Shown here in pieces: positions 32,938-44,005 of a stretch of DNA of 64,000 bases; the first letter of the stretch is position 1; every line of letters begins with the position of its first letter. A program made the translations under genes and the position numbers. The stretch comes from Dugong dugon (Eukaryota > Chordata > Mammalia > Sirenia > Dugongidae), in NCBI GenBank assembly GCA_030035585.1, contig CM057469.1, positions 64,869,501-64,933,500 of the forward strand, in the 5' to 3' direction. A model generated the notes under the pieces. It worked only from the letters and a program-made list of their open reading frames with translations, was not told the origin of the DNA and did not search any database.

Positions 32938-33115
32938 TTAATTTGTTCAATAAACATGAACTGAATGCCAATTATATGCCAAGATTCTGATACACTCTGG
33001 TGTTACCAAGAAGAGTAAGATCTAGCTTATCCTGGTTCTTCTTTGGGGCATAAAGTCCAGTGAGGAGATAGGTGATAAAAAAAAGCAAAGTCCCGGTGGG
33101 TTACAGAAGTGTGTG
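32938..33115 (-). mobile_element. L2 3' end (antisense, probable)
   Basis: TTTGTTCAATAAACATGAACTGAATGCC...ATATGCC resembles the antisense L2 terminus, followed by a TAAAGTCCAGTGAGGAGATAGG block. Strongly diverged. Confidence 0.6.
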
Positions 33116-33303
33116 ATAGCATAGCAATTGCTTAGAGAAGGGAATAATAAATTCAGGTTATAGAATTCCAGTAAGACATCAGAGAGGATGCAGATGACCC
33201 TAGAGCTTTAATTTTAACATATCTCACCAAGTACAAAGCATGTAGGAGGTGGTTCGTCAATATCTGCTGGTTGATTAATGACATAATCTCGTCCAAGTTA
33301 TTT

Positions 33304-33710
33304 GTTGTTGCTGTTGTTGTTGTTGGTCACTGTTGAGTTGGCTCTGACTCATAGCAGCCGCATGTACAACAGAATGAAATGTTGCCTCGGTACTATGCCA
33401 CCTTCATGATCATCAGTATGCTCAAGTTCATTGCTCAGCCATTGTGTGGTACCTTCCATCCTGGGAGGGTGCATCTTCCAGCACTATATCAGACAATATT
33501 CTGTTGTGATCCATAGGGTTTTCATTGACTAATTTTCAGAAGTAGATCATCAGGCCTTTCTTCCTAGTCTGTCTTAGTCTGGAAGCTCTGCTGAAACCTG
33601 TCTACCATAGGTGACCCTGCTGGTATTTGAAACACCAGTGGCATAACTTCCAGTATCATAGCAACACGCAAGCCATCGAAGTACAACAAACTGACATATG
33701 GGTGGTAGGT
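33304..33710 (-). mobile_element. Non-autonomous RTE derivative, second copy
   Basis: Same architecture as 2927-3314: RTE 3' terminus (plus-strand GTTGTTGTTGTTGG ... TGTACAACAGAATG) joined to the RTE 5' UTR (AGTCTGTCTTAGTCTGGAAG ... AACAAACTGACA), with no coding region. A perfect 9-bp duplication AAGTTATTT lies at 33295-33303 and 33711-33719, so the fused form itself was retrotransposed. Confidence 0.9.
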
Positions 33711-33719
33711 AAGTTATTT

Positions 33720-34908
33720 AAACTTCGTTAAACTCGAATTCTTATTTTCCCTCTCCTAGAGGCATTCACCTTGGAGTTTCCTCAGAGTCTGTGTAATTAT
33801 AACTTTCCCGCTCTATTACAGAAACTTCAAGCATTTGCAAACAGGTGAGGGGTGATACTCTGGCAGGGCATCCTCCCAGTACACTCGGCAATCACCTCCC
33901 ACCCCAGTGAGCACAATAACAAGCCTCGTCTCACAGGTTCTTCACTCTGAGTAAACGTTTTTCCCTTTTTCAGAGGACTGAGTGCCTCTAACACAAGAAA
34001 CAGCTGTCTGTTGTCTGATTTAGGCTTTTTTCCCCCTGCTCTGCATTCTAAGATTAAAAGCACAGCAAAAAATGGGCTCTTCCCACCTACCCATTTTTAA
34101 GTCAGATGAATCAATATGAAACAAAAAATGATTGAAGATTACTTAAAAATTTCTGTGGTCTCTTAGGCTTGACCACAAAATTAAATACGACTCCTTTAGA
34201 TGAAGGTCAGTTAAACCAAATTAACTGCCACCTTTGCTTGTTGCTACTCTGAACATTTACTTTAAAGTGAATCTTGCTGGCATTTTTTTTAAAGGTAGTA
34301 GAAAAGCAAAAACAATTATTATTTTTAGAAGTTTGTTTCCCAAAATGGAGTCAAAAACTTTTTGACAGCATACTTTTACAGTTCAGGGAAATCCAAATAA
34401 AAGTATAGTATTTGAAGACTTTAATAAATCCTCAAAGGAACTATGGTTTTCTGGAATAAATGTGAAATACTTTCTACCCTTTGAATATATTTCTTTTGTG
34501 CAATTCCTGTTTTAAGATTCTCCTAGTGACACTGAATTTAGTGCTGTAGACTAGCTTTCTAGTATAAATAAGTCTGCAAACTTGATTCACATATAAATAA
34601 ACCCCTTATTTGTCATTTTTCTTCATTCTCCCTTTCTTCTCTCATCCCACCCTCCCCCAAGTTCAACAGCCTGAACGGCAGAGATCAAAGACTGAAATAG
34701 TTGCAGTATTTTAGAAGGAAGAATAGATAGAATCCAGATGGATGGAAACTCTTATCTGATTTTTGCAAACATGACCACATTTAAGTACGGCAATAATTTC
34801 TGTCAATGGTTTCTATGTTCTTTTAGTTTGATGACTACTGCCAAAATAACCTTTCAACAATGGAGGAAAAAAATTAGAAAGTAGCATGTTTTTTGTAAAA
34901 TAATTAAT
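33720..34908. other. Single-copy DNA
   Basis: No repeat or gene recognised. Sequence around 34130-34540 looks comparatively unbroken and could include conserved non-coding DNA. This is untested. Confidence 0.4.
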
Positions 34909-35051
34909 GCCAACCAAAAGGTTAACAGTTCAAATCCACCAGGCACTCCTTGAAAACCCTATGGGGCAGTTCTCCTCTGCCCTGTAGGGTCACTATGAGT
35001 CAAGATCGACTCAGCGGCTATGGGTTTGGTTTTTTTTGTTTTTGTTTTTTT
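34909..35051 (+). mobile_element. AfroSINE, short form, 5'-truncated
   Basis: Plus-strand SINE lacking its first ~40 bp. It starts at CCAACCAAAAGGTTAACAG and ends with GGGTTTGG plus a T-rich tail. Confidence 0.93.
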
Positions 35052-35627
35052 ATATATAGAAATCTTCATAAAAGCACTCTTCTTCCTTAGAATGCCTTTT
35101 CTACGTGAAAATATAAAATATTAGCTTGTTGAATATTACCCTAAGCCAATGAGGTAAATAGCAGGTAAAATTGTAGCACTATTTTTAATTTTTATCTATG
35201 CCAGATGAAAGCTGAAATGATTTGCTCAAAATCCAAATGCAAGTGGATAACATGACAGCTAGAATGTCTTTTATTTTCTTCTTTGTAGGTGAATAAATAT
35301 TTACTTGGTGTTATTATTCTATGATGAGTGAATAAAAAAATCCAACTATGTTTTCATCATTTAAATAAAATTTTAATTATCCCATATTAATTTTCAATGA
35401 ATACTCTAAAATAAGTACATGAATTTAACTTTAAAGACTTTTAGTATCAGTTATCAACAGTAGCTACATAATATAGTGGAAAGAGTAATAAATGTCAAAA
35501 CACAAAGTTCATGATCTTAGTTCTAGATCTGTCACATTTTAGATTCATGACCTAAAGGAAACTACTAAATTTCAATTTAAAAAAAAAGAGAGATGCTGGT
35601 GTGATAGTGTGCATGAAAGAGTCGTGT
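35052..35627. other. AT-rich single-copy DNA
   Basis: Nothing recognised. Confidence 0.4.
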
Positions 35628-35632
35628 TTACC

Positions 35633-36116
35633 TGTCTTAGTCATCTTGTGCCGCTATAACAGAAATACCAGAAGTGGATGGCTTTAACAAAGAGAAATTT
35701 ATTTCCTCACAGTAAAGTAGGCTACAAGTTCAAATTCAGGGCATCAGCTCCAGGGGAAGGCTTTCTCTCTCTGGCAGCCTTCTCATCAATCTTCCCGCAG
35801 ACTAGGAGCTTCTCCGAGCAGGGATCCCTGGTCCAAAGGACGTGCTCTGCTCCCAGCACCACTTTCTTGGTGGTATGAGGTCCCCTCTCTCTGCTTGCTC
35901 CCTTTCCTCTTTATCTCTTCTTGAAAGATAAAAGGTGGCTCAGGCCAAACCCCAGGGAAACTCCTTTTACATTGGATCAGGGTGTTACAATTCCACCCTA
36001 ATGCTCTTTAACATAAAATTACAATCACAAAATAGAAGACAACCACACAATGCTGGAAATCAGGGCCGTCAAGTTGATACACACATTTTGGGGGGGACAT
36101 AATTCAATTGATGACA
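35633..36116 (-). mobile_element. MaLR-type solo LTR with perfect 5-bp TSD
   Basis: Complete 484-bp antisense LTR with TG...CA ends (plus strand TGTCTTAGTCATC ... TTGATGACA). Exact 5-bp target duplication TTACC at 35628-35632 and 36117-36121, as expected for ERVL/MaLR integration followed by LTR-LTR recombination. No interior sequence. Confidence 0.93.
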
Positions 36117-36214
36117 TTACCTTATAGATAATTGATGGTAAATTAAATCCTTTTATGACAGTTAAGACTGATAAAATTGAAATGGGTACATAACATCCAC
36201 AGAAATAGTAGATA

Positions 36215-36850
36215 TGAAACACTTACTATATGCCAAGTATTAAGCATTTTACATCTATTAACTAATTCACAGGACTATTCTATGAGGTAAATACTGACAA
36301 TTCTTAATAACAGATGAAGGAACTGAAGAACATACAAATAAATTAACTTGTTATCTATGTAAGATAAAATTGCACTAAACACATTATTAGGCCAATTAAC
36401 TGGGATGTCCCATGAAACCATGAGGTTTGATGTGAAGCCTAGCGGGCAGTGAGTTGAAGATAATGGTGATGGAATCATTTGGAAAAGGATAGTGAGAATA
36501 GCAGCACAACTGGAAGAATGTAATCAATGTCACCTAATTGTACATGTAAAAACTTTTGAAATGGTGTGTCTTTAACTATGTATATTTTCACCAAAAAAAA
36601 AAAAAGTCCTCCAAGATCGAGAAGGGAGAGTGTTGACATATCATGGGGTTGTTAACCAGTGTTATAAAACAATGTGTACTGACTGTTTAATGAGAAACTA
36701 TTTGTTCTATAAACCTTCATCTAAAGTACAATTTTAAAAAAAATGAATTAACTTGCCCAAGGACACAAAGTTAGATAAAGACAAGATCAGTATTTGAACT
36801 CAAACAATTTTTTCACCAGAGTGTGAGCTCTCAATGATTGCGCTATAATC
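36215..36850 (-). mobile_element. MIR SINE split by an L1 tail
   Basis: Antisense MIR: CTATATGCCAAGTATTAAGC and ACAGATGAAGGAACTGAAG on the left, then AACTTGCCCAAGGACACAAAG and ATTTGAACTCAAAC on the right, interrupted by the L1 fragment at 36351-36745. The two arms are collinear. Confidence 0.85.
36351..36745 (+). mobile_element. L1 3' UTR insertion with 5' inversion
   Basis: Short L1 insertion in MIR bounded by a perfect 10-bp duplication AATTAACTTG (36341-36350 and 36746-36755). The right ~320 bp are sense 3' UTR (GAGAATAGCAGCACAACTGG ... TATTTTCACC, A-run, a single R2 module, poly(A)). The left ~70 bp, GCACTAAACACATTATTAGG through CCCATGAAACCATGA, are the same sequence seen on the plus strand of the antisense L1 at 39084-39137. 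They are therefore inverted relative to the right part. This is the signature of twin priming. Confidence 0.85.
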
Positions 36851-37799
36851 GTATACTTACTTATAGAAATAGAACATGTATTTTATTTATCTCAGAAAAG
36901 TTCTTTTGTTCCTTCTAATTTGTCTTATGTTTGCAGAATTTCTACATTTGGGTATGGGTGACAGATTTTTAATCATTCACATATTAACACCCAGCTCGTC
37001 ATGCAAAACAATCTCTAGCTAAAGAGGGTCCAAGCTTTAGGTAACAAAATGCAAAGTTTTACTTGTTGATTTCATTTGAATAAAACTAACCATACCAGAC
37101 TATTTTTATAAGCAATTGAGCTAACCATCCCTAAGAAAACAAATAATGTGTCTGTGAATTTATACGGATTGAGGTATTAGTTAATTGACTTTAAAATTTT
37201 TTAAACTAAAACTTAATTCAAATGCATAATGGGCTATTATGACATCTAAGAATTTTTTTCTCTAGTTAATAATTTAGAAAACAAGAAGTATAATATTTTT
37301 CAATAAGAATTAATTGTGATTGGATAGTTTATATCGTCAGATACACTTTTCCTTGTTGAAAATGTACAAATTGTTTATAGTGAAAACAAGTGATCCCATT
37401 GACTTTGGTTAATGTATTAATATACTTGGCATCACAATTCTAAACCAAAAAAGCTCCTGATAGTTATTTTAACATCTTTACTTTTGTGCTGTTTAAATAA
37501 AAGCCAACTATTCAGAAATTTTAAATTGAATATACCATGTTCTTAATTATCCATGTTTTGAATAGTGAAGGGCAATTGAAATAACCACCTAATAGTTTTT
37601 GAATGGGTTACCTTATCTTGAAAAAGTAGGCCTCAATTTTCACTCAGTTACCTTGATTCCATAGAAAACAGATTTAAAGTGAACATGTAATATTGGGTAC
37701 CATTCACCATATTATTTACAAAGTTTTTATTTCCTATGTAGCTGTATTAAAAAAAAAAAAAGTTCAAGAGTATAGCAACACCAACTTGCTTGGAATTTT
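36851..37799. other. AT-rich single-copy DNA
   Basis: Nothing recognised. Confidence 0.4.
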
Positions 37800-37945
37800 A
37801 TACAAAGTGTTCAATAAACTTAACTACATGAATTCAATATTAACTTTAATGGGTCCAATATTGTGCTAAATTCTGTGAAGGTTAGGAAAGAAATGTAAAA
37901 AAGCCCTTGCCCTTATGAGTTTTTAATAGAATGAAGAAATATTAT
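37800..37945 (-). mobile_element. L2 fragment (antisense, probable)
   Basis: Eroded antisense L2-terminus-like text (GTTCAATAAACTTAACTACATG...GCTAAATTCTGTGAAGG...CCCTTGCCCTTATGAG). Confidence 0.5.
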
Positions 37946-38119
37946 TCGCAAACATGGAGAAACATTTTAGAACTATACTAAAGTATACACAATTAAATAT
38001 CAGCCCTAAAATCACTCACCAGAATCTGGAATGGAATAACTTTTTGGATAAATATAATATTTATGTTATTGAATTCTACAGTTTTGAACAGAAATATATT
38101 ATAAATTATAATATTTTCC

Positions 38120-38290
38120 AATCTGAATTCATGCACTCACTAAACATTAAAAAAATCTACTATGTGCTAAGTTCTATGGGAATGCAAAGATAATTAAGTT
38201 GACAAGCTATTTGGGGGGAAAGCATATGTACAGAAATAAGTATCACAGGTCATAATGTATCAAGTGCAATGAAAGGCCTATGGAATTCAG
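38120..38290 (-). mobile_element. L2 fragment (antisense, probable)
   Basis: ATTCATGCACTCACTAAAC then CTACTATGTGCTAAGTTC match the antisense L2 end. The remainder is eroded. Confidence 0.6.
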
Positions 38291-38394
38291 AAAAGGGATA
38301 AACCAATTCTAATGAAAGTTGAAGAAGGAAAGTTACAAGGACATCTGGCTGAAAACTAGAAGTAATGGGAAATATATATATATGTATAAAAATT

Positions 38395-39549
38395 TTATTT
38401 ATATTGTTGTTGTTGAGAATATACACAGCAAAACATACACCAATTCAACAGTTTCTACATGTACAATTCAGTGACATTTATCACGTCTTTGAATTGTGCA
38501 ACTTTTCTCACTCTCCTTTTCATTTGTTCTCCTCCCCACTAACACAAACTCACTGCCCTCTAAATTTCCTATGTAATCTTTCAAGTTGTTTTTGTAATAA
38601 GATCCCGTATAGATAGATCTAGAAAGAGCACCATGTTCAAGGCAGACATTCTTTACTATTTAAACTAAACTATTGTTTGGTTTTAAGAAGACTTCAGAGG
38701 ATATATTTGGTTTAAGGTTTAAGGATTATCTCAGGACAATATTTTCAGGGGTTCATCCAGAATCCATGGCTTCAGAAAGTGTGGAGTCCATGAGAATTAT
38801 AAATTCTTTTCTACATTTTCACCCTTTTGGTTAGGATTCTTCTATAGAATCTTTGATCAAAATGTTCAGTAATGGTAGCTGGGCACCATCCAATGTCTTC
38901 TGGTCTCATGGCAAGGAGGTAGTTGTTCATGGAGGCAATTGGTCATACATTCCATATCCTCCTCCTATTCTTCTCCATCTCTGTTGCTCCAGGCAGGTAG
39001 AGACCAACTGTCCTGACTTGTATGGCCACTTGCAAGCTTCTAAGACCCCAGGCACTACACAATGAAGTAGGAGGTAGAACATAAGCACTAAACACATTAT
39101 TAGGCCAATTAACTGGGATGTCCCATGAAACCATGACCCCAAACCTCCAAACCAAGGAAAGAAATCCCATGAGGTTTTTGGTTGTACATAAGCAAACTCA
39201 GTAGTTGCTCCTTTTTTGTGGGGGTCGTTATTGTAAATGTATCTACCACACAACTTTTTCCAATTCAACTTTTTACAGGTAGCTTATTGACAGCAATTAC
39301 AGTAATCAGCTGTACAACCCTACACTTAATCAATGTGATTTTTTCCATCACTGTTAATCCCCCTTTTCCCCCTCCTCCCTGCCACTGGTAATCGCTAAAA
39401 ACTTTGATCTCCATACATTTGCCTTTTCTTGTCTTATTATATAAGGAGGTCATACAATACATGTCTTGTTATGATTGATTTTTTTCACTTAGCATAAAGT
39501 CTTCAAGCTCCAGCCATACTGTAGCATGTATCAAGACTTCATTTCTCCT
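38395..39549 (-). mobile_element. L1 (older afrotherian type), 3' UTR
   Basis: Antisense L1 3' UTR. Plus strand: GTTGTTGTTGAGAATATACACAGC at the terminus, then GGCACCATCCAATG and GCACTAAACACATTATTAGG, then the ORF2 end region (ATTTTTTTCACTTAGCATAAAG). The tail ends where L1-A/B/C have an internal A run and lacks their extra R2 module. The copy is cut at about 39550 by a MaLR element and resumes at 41347. Confidence 0.85.
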
Positions 39550-39847
39550 ATGCTTCCAGCACTGCATTCTTGGTAGTATGAGGTCCTCCTGTCTCTCTCC
39601 TTGCTTCCCTCTTTTATATCTCAAAAGAGACTGATTTAAGACACAACTTAATCTTGTAGATTGAATACTGCTTCATTAACATAACTGCTTCTAATCCTGC
39701 CTCATTAACATCAGTGAGGTAGGATTTACAACAAATAGGAAAATCACATCAGATGACAAAATGATGGACAATCACACAATACTGGGAATCATGGCCAAGC
39801 CAAGTTGACAGGTATTATTTTTGGGGAACACAATTCAGTCCATAACA
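39550..39847 (-). mobile_element. MaLR element, 3' LTR (truncated)
   Basis: Antisense partial LTR from GCTTCCAGCACTGC to the terminus CAGTCCATAACA. About 200 bp of the LTR are missing at its left end. CTTCCA followed by GCACTG matches two separated points in the complete LTR at 40845-41346, suggesting an internal deletion at short homology. It carries an extra ~40 bp around a repeated CTCATTAACAT compared with the other LTR. Confidence 0.82.
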
Positions 39848-40844
39848 TTCCACCCTTTGGCTCCCCCAAATTCATGTCCTTGCCACATATAAAACACATT
39901 CACCCCATTATATCATAGCAAAAGTCTTACATCAACTCCAAGTCCAAAGTCCAAAAATTCCTCTTCATCTGTGAATATATATTTATCTGCTTCTAAAGTA
40001 CAATGGTAGAACAGCCATAAGCTAGACATTTCCATTAGAAATGGGAGAAATTGGAGGGAAAGAAGGGATAATAGGCACCAAGCAAGTCAGCAGAACACAT
40101 TACATTAGCCCTCAAGGCTTGAAAACAATCTTCTGTTGTCTGAGACCATTTAGGCAATGGCCCTGCTCTCCAGACTCTAGGCATGGTCCACATTCTCTGG
40201 ATTCTGAGTGGAGGCCCCTTGGCCCTGGGCTTCAGCTCTGCCTTCCATGCCTACTGGAAGGACAACTCTGCTCCCTCGAATGTGGGCACCTCCATTGTCC
40301 TAATCCTAATCTCCTAATCAGAGGTCATGGCTCCACCCAAGAAACTGAGGCAGCTCTGCTTCTTGTCTTCCTTGTCTCTTCAGCTTCTGCTTCCTGGTTC
40401 CTTGACCTCTCAGCTGTTTGGGCCTCACTGCCCAGATCTGCCCTGCTGGGGCAAGGGTTCCAAAGCTATGTAGCTCCACTGATAAGTGCCAGGAGGCACA
40501 CAACTTCAAGGGTAAACTTTGGCCGAAAGGCACTCAGCTCTCTCGCTCCATGGGTTGGCTCCACTGCTGTTTCACGATGGTCTCCAGTTCTGCTGCTGCT
40601 GTTTCTCTGCTGCTGTTTCTCGCCATCTGCATTGTCTCCAGTGTAACAGCTCTCCTAATTTCCTTCTGAGTCCTCCAGAATTGTTTTTGATGTCCATAAT
40701 TCCACCAAGTCTATTCAAGGTAATCTAGGCTTTTACTATTGGGCTCTTTAAAACTCTTCCAGTCTCTATCCATTCACAGTTTCAAAACCAATTCCACATT
40801 TTAGGTAACTGTTAGAACAGCACCCAACTTCCAGTACCACATTC
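39848..40844 (-). mobile_element. MaLR internal region (non-coding)
   Basis: About 1.0 kb between two LTRs. The part next to the 3' LTR is purine-rich on the minus strand (plus: TTCCACCCTTTGGCTCCCCC), as expected for a polypurine tract. Next to the 5' LTR the minus strand reads TGGTACTGGAAGTTGGG, similar to MaLR primer-binding sites. Text such as CTCCCCCAAATTCATGTCCTTG matches the interior of THE1/MST-like MaLR elements. There is no gag, pol or env remnant. MaLR elements are generally non-autonomous and rely on ERVL proteins. Confidence 0.82.
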
Positions 40845-41346
40845 TGTCTCGGGCATCCGGTGCTTCCATAACAGAAATACCACAAGTGAATGGCTTTAAC
40901 AAACAGAAATTTATTCTCTCACAGACTAGTAGGCTAGAAGTCTGATTCTGGGCGCCAGCTCTGGGGGACAGCTTTCTCTCTCTGTTGGCTCTGGAGGAAA
41001 GTCCTTGTCATCAATCTTCCCTTGGTCTAGGAACTTATCGTGCAGGAACCCAGGGTTCAAAGGACGCACTCTGCTCCCAGCACTGTGTTCTTGGTTGTAT
41101 GAGGTCTCCCTGTCTCTCTGCTTCCTTCTCTCTTTTATATCTCAAAAGAGATTAATTTAAAACACAACCTAATCTTGTAGACTGTGTCCTGTCTCATTAA
41201 CATCATAAAGGTAGGATGGTAGGATTAAAACACATAGGAAAATCACATCAGATGACAGAATGGTAGACAATCACACAATACTGGGAATCATGGCCAAGCC
41301 AAGGTGACAGATATTATTTTGGGGGGACACAAGTCAGTCTATAACA
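40845..41346 (-). mobile_element. MaLR element, 5' LTR (complete)
   Basis: Antisense 502-bp LTR, plus strand TGTCTCGGGCATCC ... GTCAGTCTATAACA, containing the GAAATTTATTCTCTCACAG block. It pairs with 39550-39847 across the interior region. Confidence 0.9.
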
Positions 41347-42007
41347 GTAGTATTTCATTATATGTCTGTACTACATTTTGTTTACCCATTCATCTGTTGA
41401 TGGATATTTAGGTTGTATCCATCTTTTGGCTATTGTGAATAGTGCTGTAATGAATACTGATGTGCGAGACTCTGAGTCTCTGCTTTCAAGACTTTTGGGT
41501 GCATAACAAGGAGTGAAATCGCTGTATCAGACTGTAGTTCTATTTTTAGTTTTGGGGGAACTGCCACACTGTTTTTCACAGTGGCTGTATCATTTTGCAT
41601 TCCCATCAGCAATAGATAAGCGTTCCAATTTTCCAACCTCTTCACCAACATGTGTTATTTTGAGTTTTTTTTTGTTTGTTTGTTTTATCTTAATCCTACT
41701 GGGAGCGACATGGTATTTCATTGTGGTTTTGATTTACATCTCTCTGATGACTAATGACATTGAGCATATTTTCACACGTTTGGTGGCCATTTGAATATCT
41801 TCTTTGGTGAAATGTCATTTCAAGTTCTTTGCCCATTTTATGATCCAGTTATTTGTCTTTCTGTTGTGAAGTTGTCAGTGTTTTATATATACATATTGTT
41901 TATTAGATTCTTATCAGATATATGGTTTTGGAAGATAGTCTCCCAGTTGGTAGCTTGTCCTTTCACTGTTTTGGTAAATTATTTTGATGAACAAAAGTTT
42001 TAATGAC
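41347..42007 (-). mobile_element. L1 (older type), ORF2 C-terminal part
   Basis: Continuation of the antisense L1 from 39549. Plus strand: CATTCATCTGTTGATGGATA, CATTTTGCATTCCCATCAGC, TCTTTGGTGAAATGTCATTTC. The minus strand retains pieces such as LLMGMQNDTA...KIELQSDTAISLLVMHPK of the ORF2p C-terminus. Dead. Confidence 0.88.
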
Positions 42008-42150
42008 ATCTAAGAGAATAACATACCTAGGAATAAATTTAATCATGGATGTGAAAGAATTACGCAATGAAAATCACAAAACTCTGCTTAGAGTGATTAA
42101 AGAAGGCTTAAATAAATAGAAAGATGGTCCATGTTCATGCATTGGAAGTA
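42008..42150 (+). mobile_element. Inverted 5' segment of the same L1
   Basis: Sense-strand ORF2 text (ATACCTAGGAATAAATTTAATC ... GATGTGAAAGAATTACG) homologous to 23285-23400 of L1-A, directly abutting antisense ORF2 sequence. An inverted upstream segment at the 5' end of an L1 is typical of twin priming. Confidence 0.82.
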
Positions 42151-42308
42151 GTTAAGCAGTCAGCTATAACCAAAAGATCTGCAGTTTGAATCTACCAGCT
42201 GCTCCTCGGAAGACCTGTGGGGCAGTTCTACTCTGTCCTACAGAGTCTCTATGAGTCAGAATTGACTCAACAGTAACAAATTTTTTTTTTTTTTTGTTGT
42301 TGTTGTTA
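42147..42308 (+). mobile_element. AfroSINE, short form
   Basis: Plus-strand SINE starting in the head (GTTAAGCAGTCAGC), with GCAGTTCTACTCTGTCCTAC, ending in T-rich and GTT-rich tail. 5'-truncated by a few tens of bp. Confidence 0.92.
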
Positions 42309-42312
42309 AGGG

Positions 42313-42525
42313 AAGGAGCCCTGGTTGCACAGTGGTTAAGTGCTTAGCTGCTAACAGAAAGGCTAGTTGTTCCAAACCACCAGCCACTCCACAGGAGAAA
42401 GATGTGGCAATCTGCTTCCATAAAGATTACAGCCTTGGAAACCCTATGGGACAATTCGACTCAGTCCTATAGGGTTGTTATGAGCTAGAATTGACTGGAT
42501 GGCAATGGGTTTTTTGTTGTAGTTG
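42313..42525 (+). mobile_element. AfroSINE, long form
   Basis: Full plus-strand long-form SINE: GAGCCCTGGTTGCACAGTGG head, centre GCAATCTGCTTCCATAAAG and ATTACAGCC, tail GACTGGATGGCAATGGG. It lies head-to-tail with the preceding SINE, separated by a few bases. Confidence 0.94.
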
Positions 42526-43756
42526 ATATTAAGAAAATGAGCAATAACAGTTAATGAAAAAGAAGAAACAATATAAAGATAGTATCAGACCTATTTTTAT
42601 CGGTGATGTGCAAGAATACCCTTCCTCAAATTTATACAAGTTGGAACTGCACTCTGTAATCTGATCATTTACAAACATGTTAAACACATAACAGATACCA
42701 ATGAAGTAAAATGTGTCTATATAAATTTACTATATATCTTTACTATAAATAAATTTACCATATATGATAAATAACAGTTCTTTTTAATAGTTTTCTTAAA
42801 TCAATGTGTAATTCCCTCCCATTTTTCTTAGGAATATGAAACTGGTCATTTCATCATCAATTTCACTGGAGAATATGAGGAGATAGGCAGGACAGGGAGA
42901 AACATAATTTACTACTTAACAGTTTGTGATAGCATGTGGTTAAACGGTAGCTCTCCAAGATAACCTACGATCTGACAGAAGGAAATCATGGAAGTAAAGT
43001 GACTCAAGCATGATTTAATTCAAGATACCTCAAGTAACTTTTCCAAGTCCTTGTTTACATTTATGCCAAAAAAAGTAACAGCAATATTTATGGAGAAGAA
43101 TAGAAGATGATACTGCATTTAGAACAGCCCCCCACCACCTCTCTGCAACTCTTGAGTAAAATAATAAAACACATCATAAAAATTGAAAGAGGAAACAAAT
43201 TCTAAAATGATTGGTATAAATACTGCATTTAGAGCCACAGCGATCAAGTGTGAGGACCTCCAAACTGGCTACTTTTAAATTTAGTAATTATTGGAAACCT
43301 TCAAAAATCATATTCTCTAGATTTGAGGGTGGAAATCAGATTACTATAGGATTAAGCAGTGGGTGGGGATAGAAGTCAAGGCAGAATGCTTGGACTTTTC
43401 TTTTGTGAGGTGTAACACTGCAATAAAGGAAAGAACTGAGGACTTTAAATTAGTGAGGTGACAGGGTTGAGAAATGACTGTTTTTTAAACAGTAGTAATT
43501 TTTAAAATGTGTGTTGATTGAATGTTTGAGTGAATGGAGGGAAGTAACCATGTGAAAGAGACAGTAATTTCCACAGAAAATTTCATGTGCTCCCCTATTG
43601 TACCCAGCCTTCTTTGGGGTTAAGTTTGGTCCATGTTACTAGTTCTGGCCAATGGACTGTTGTAGATTCCCCAAGATCCCTTTTCCTCCAGGGTAACTTT
43701 GAAGCCTTATGTTGCGATGGTGGTCTCACACAATAGAGTTCCTAGATCCCAAAGGT
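42526..43756. other. Single-copy DNA
   Basis: No gene or recognised repeat. Confidence 0.4.
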
Positions 43757-44005
43757 ACCACATATAGTGAATATCTAGTGCTCCATAACAAATTACCCCA
43801 AATAAACATTTATTATCTCACGTTTTCTATGGGTTAGGAAACCAGATGCAGCTTACCAGGATGCCTCTGGCATAAGGTCTCTCACGATGTTTCTATAGAG
43901 CTGTTCTCTGGAGCTGTGGTTTCATTTGAAAGCTCAAACATGATGACGGAAGATTTATTTTCAAGCTCACTCATGGTTATTGGCATGCCTCAGCCACTTG
44001 CCCTC
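43757..44005 (-). mobile_element. MLT1-type LTR, left arm
   Basis: Antisense MLT1 LTR: AGTGCTCCATAACAAATTACCCC, ATTTATTATCTCACG, TCTGGAGCTGTGGTTTCATTTGAAAGCTC, up to CTCAGCCACTTGCC. It is cut by RTE copy 3 and continues after 55247. Confidence 0.82.

Noticed and set aside
40041..40646. 201-codon open frame on the plus strand, with Cys/Leu/Ser-rich C-terminus
   Set aside because: It lies entirely within the non-coding interior of an antisense MaLR element. It has no domain, and composition follows the underlying CTG/CTC text. A chance frame.
39848..40844. Possible coding endogenous retrovirus between the LTRs
   Set aside because: No gag, protease, reverse transcriptase, integrase or envelope similarity in any frame. 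About 1 kb is too short, and it matches the non-coding MaLR interior.
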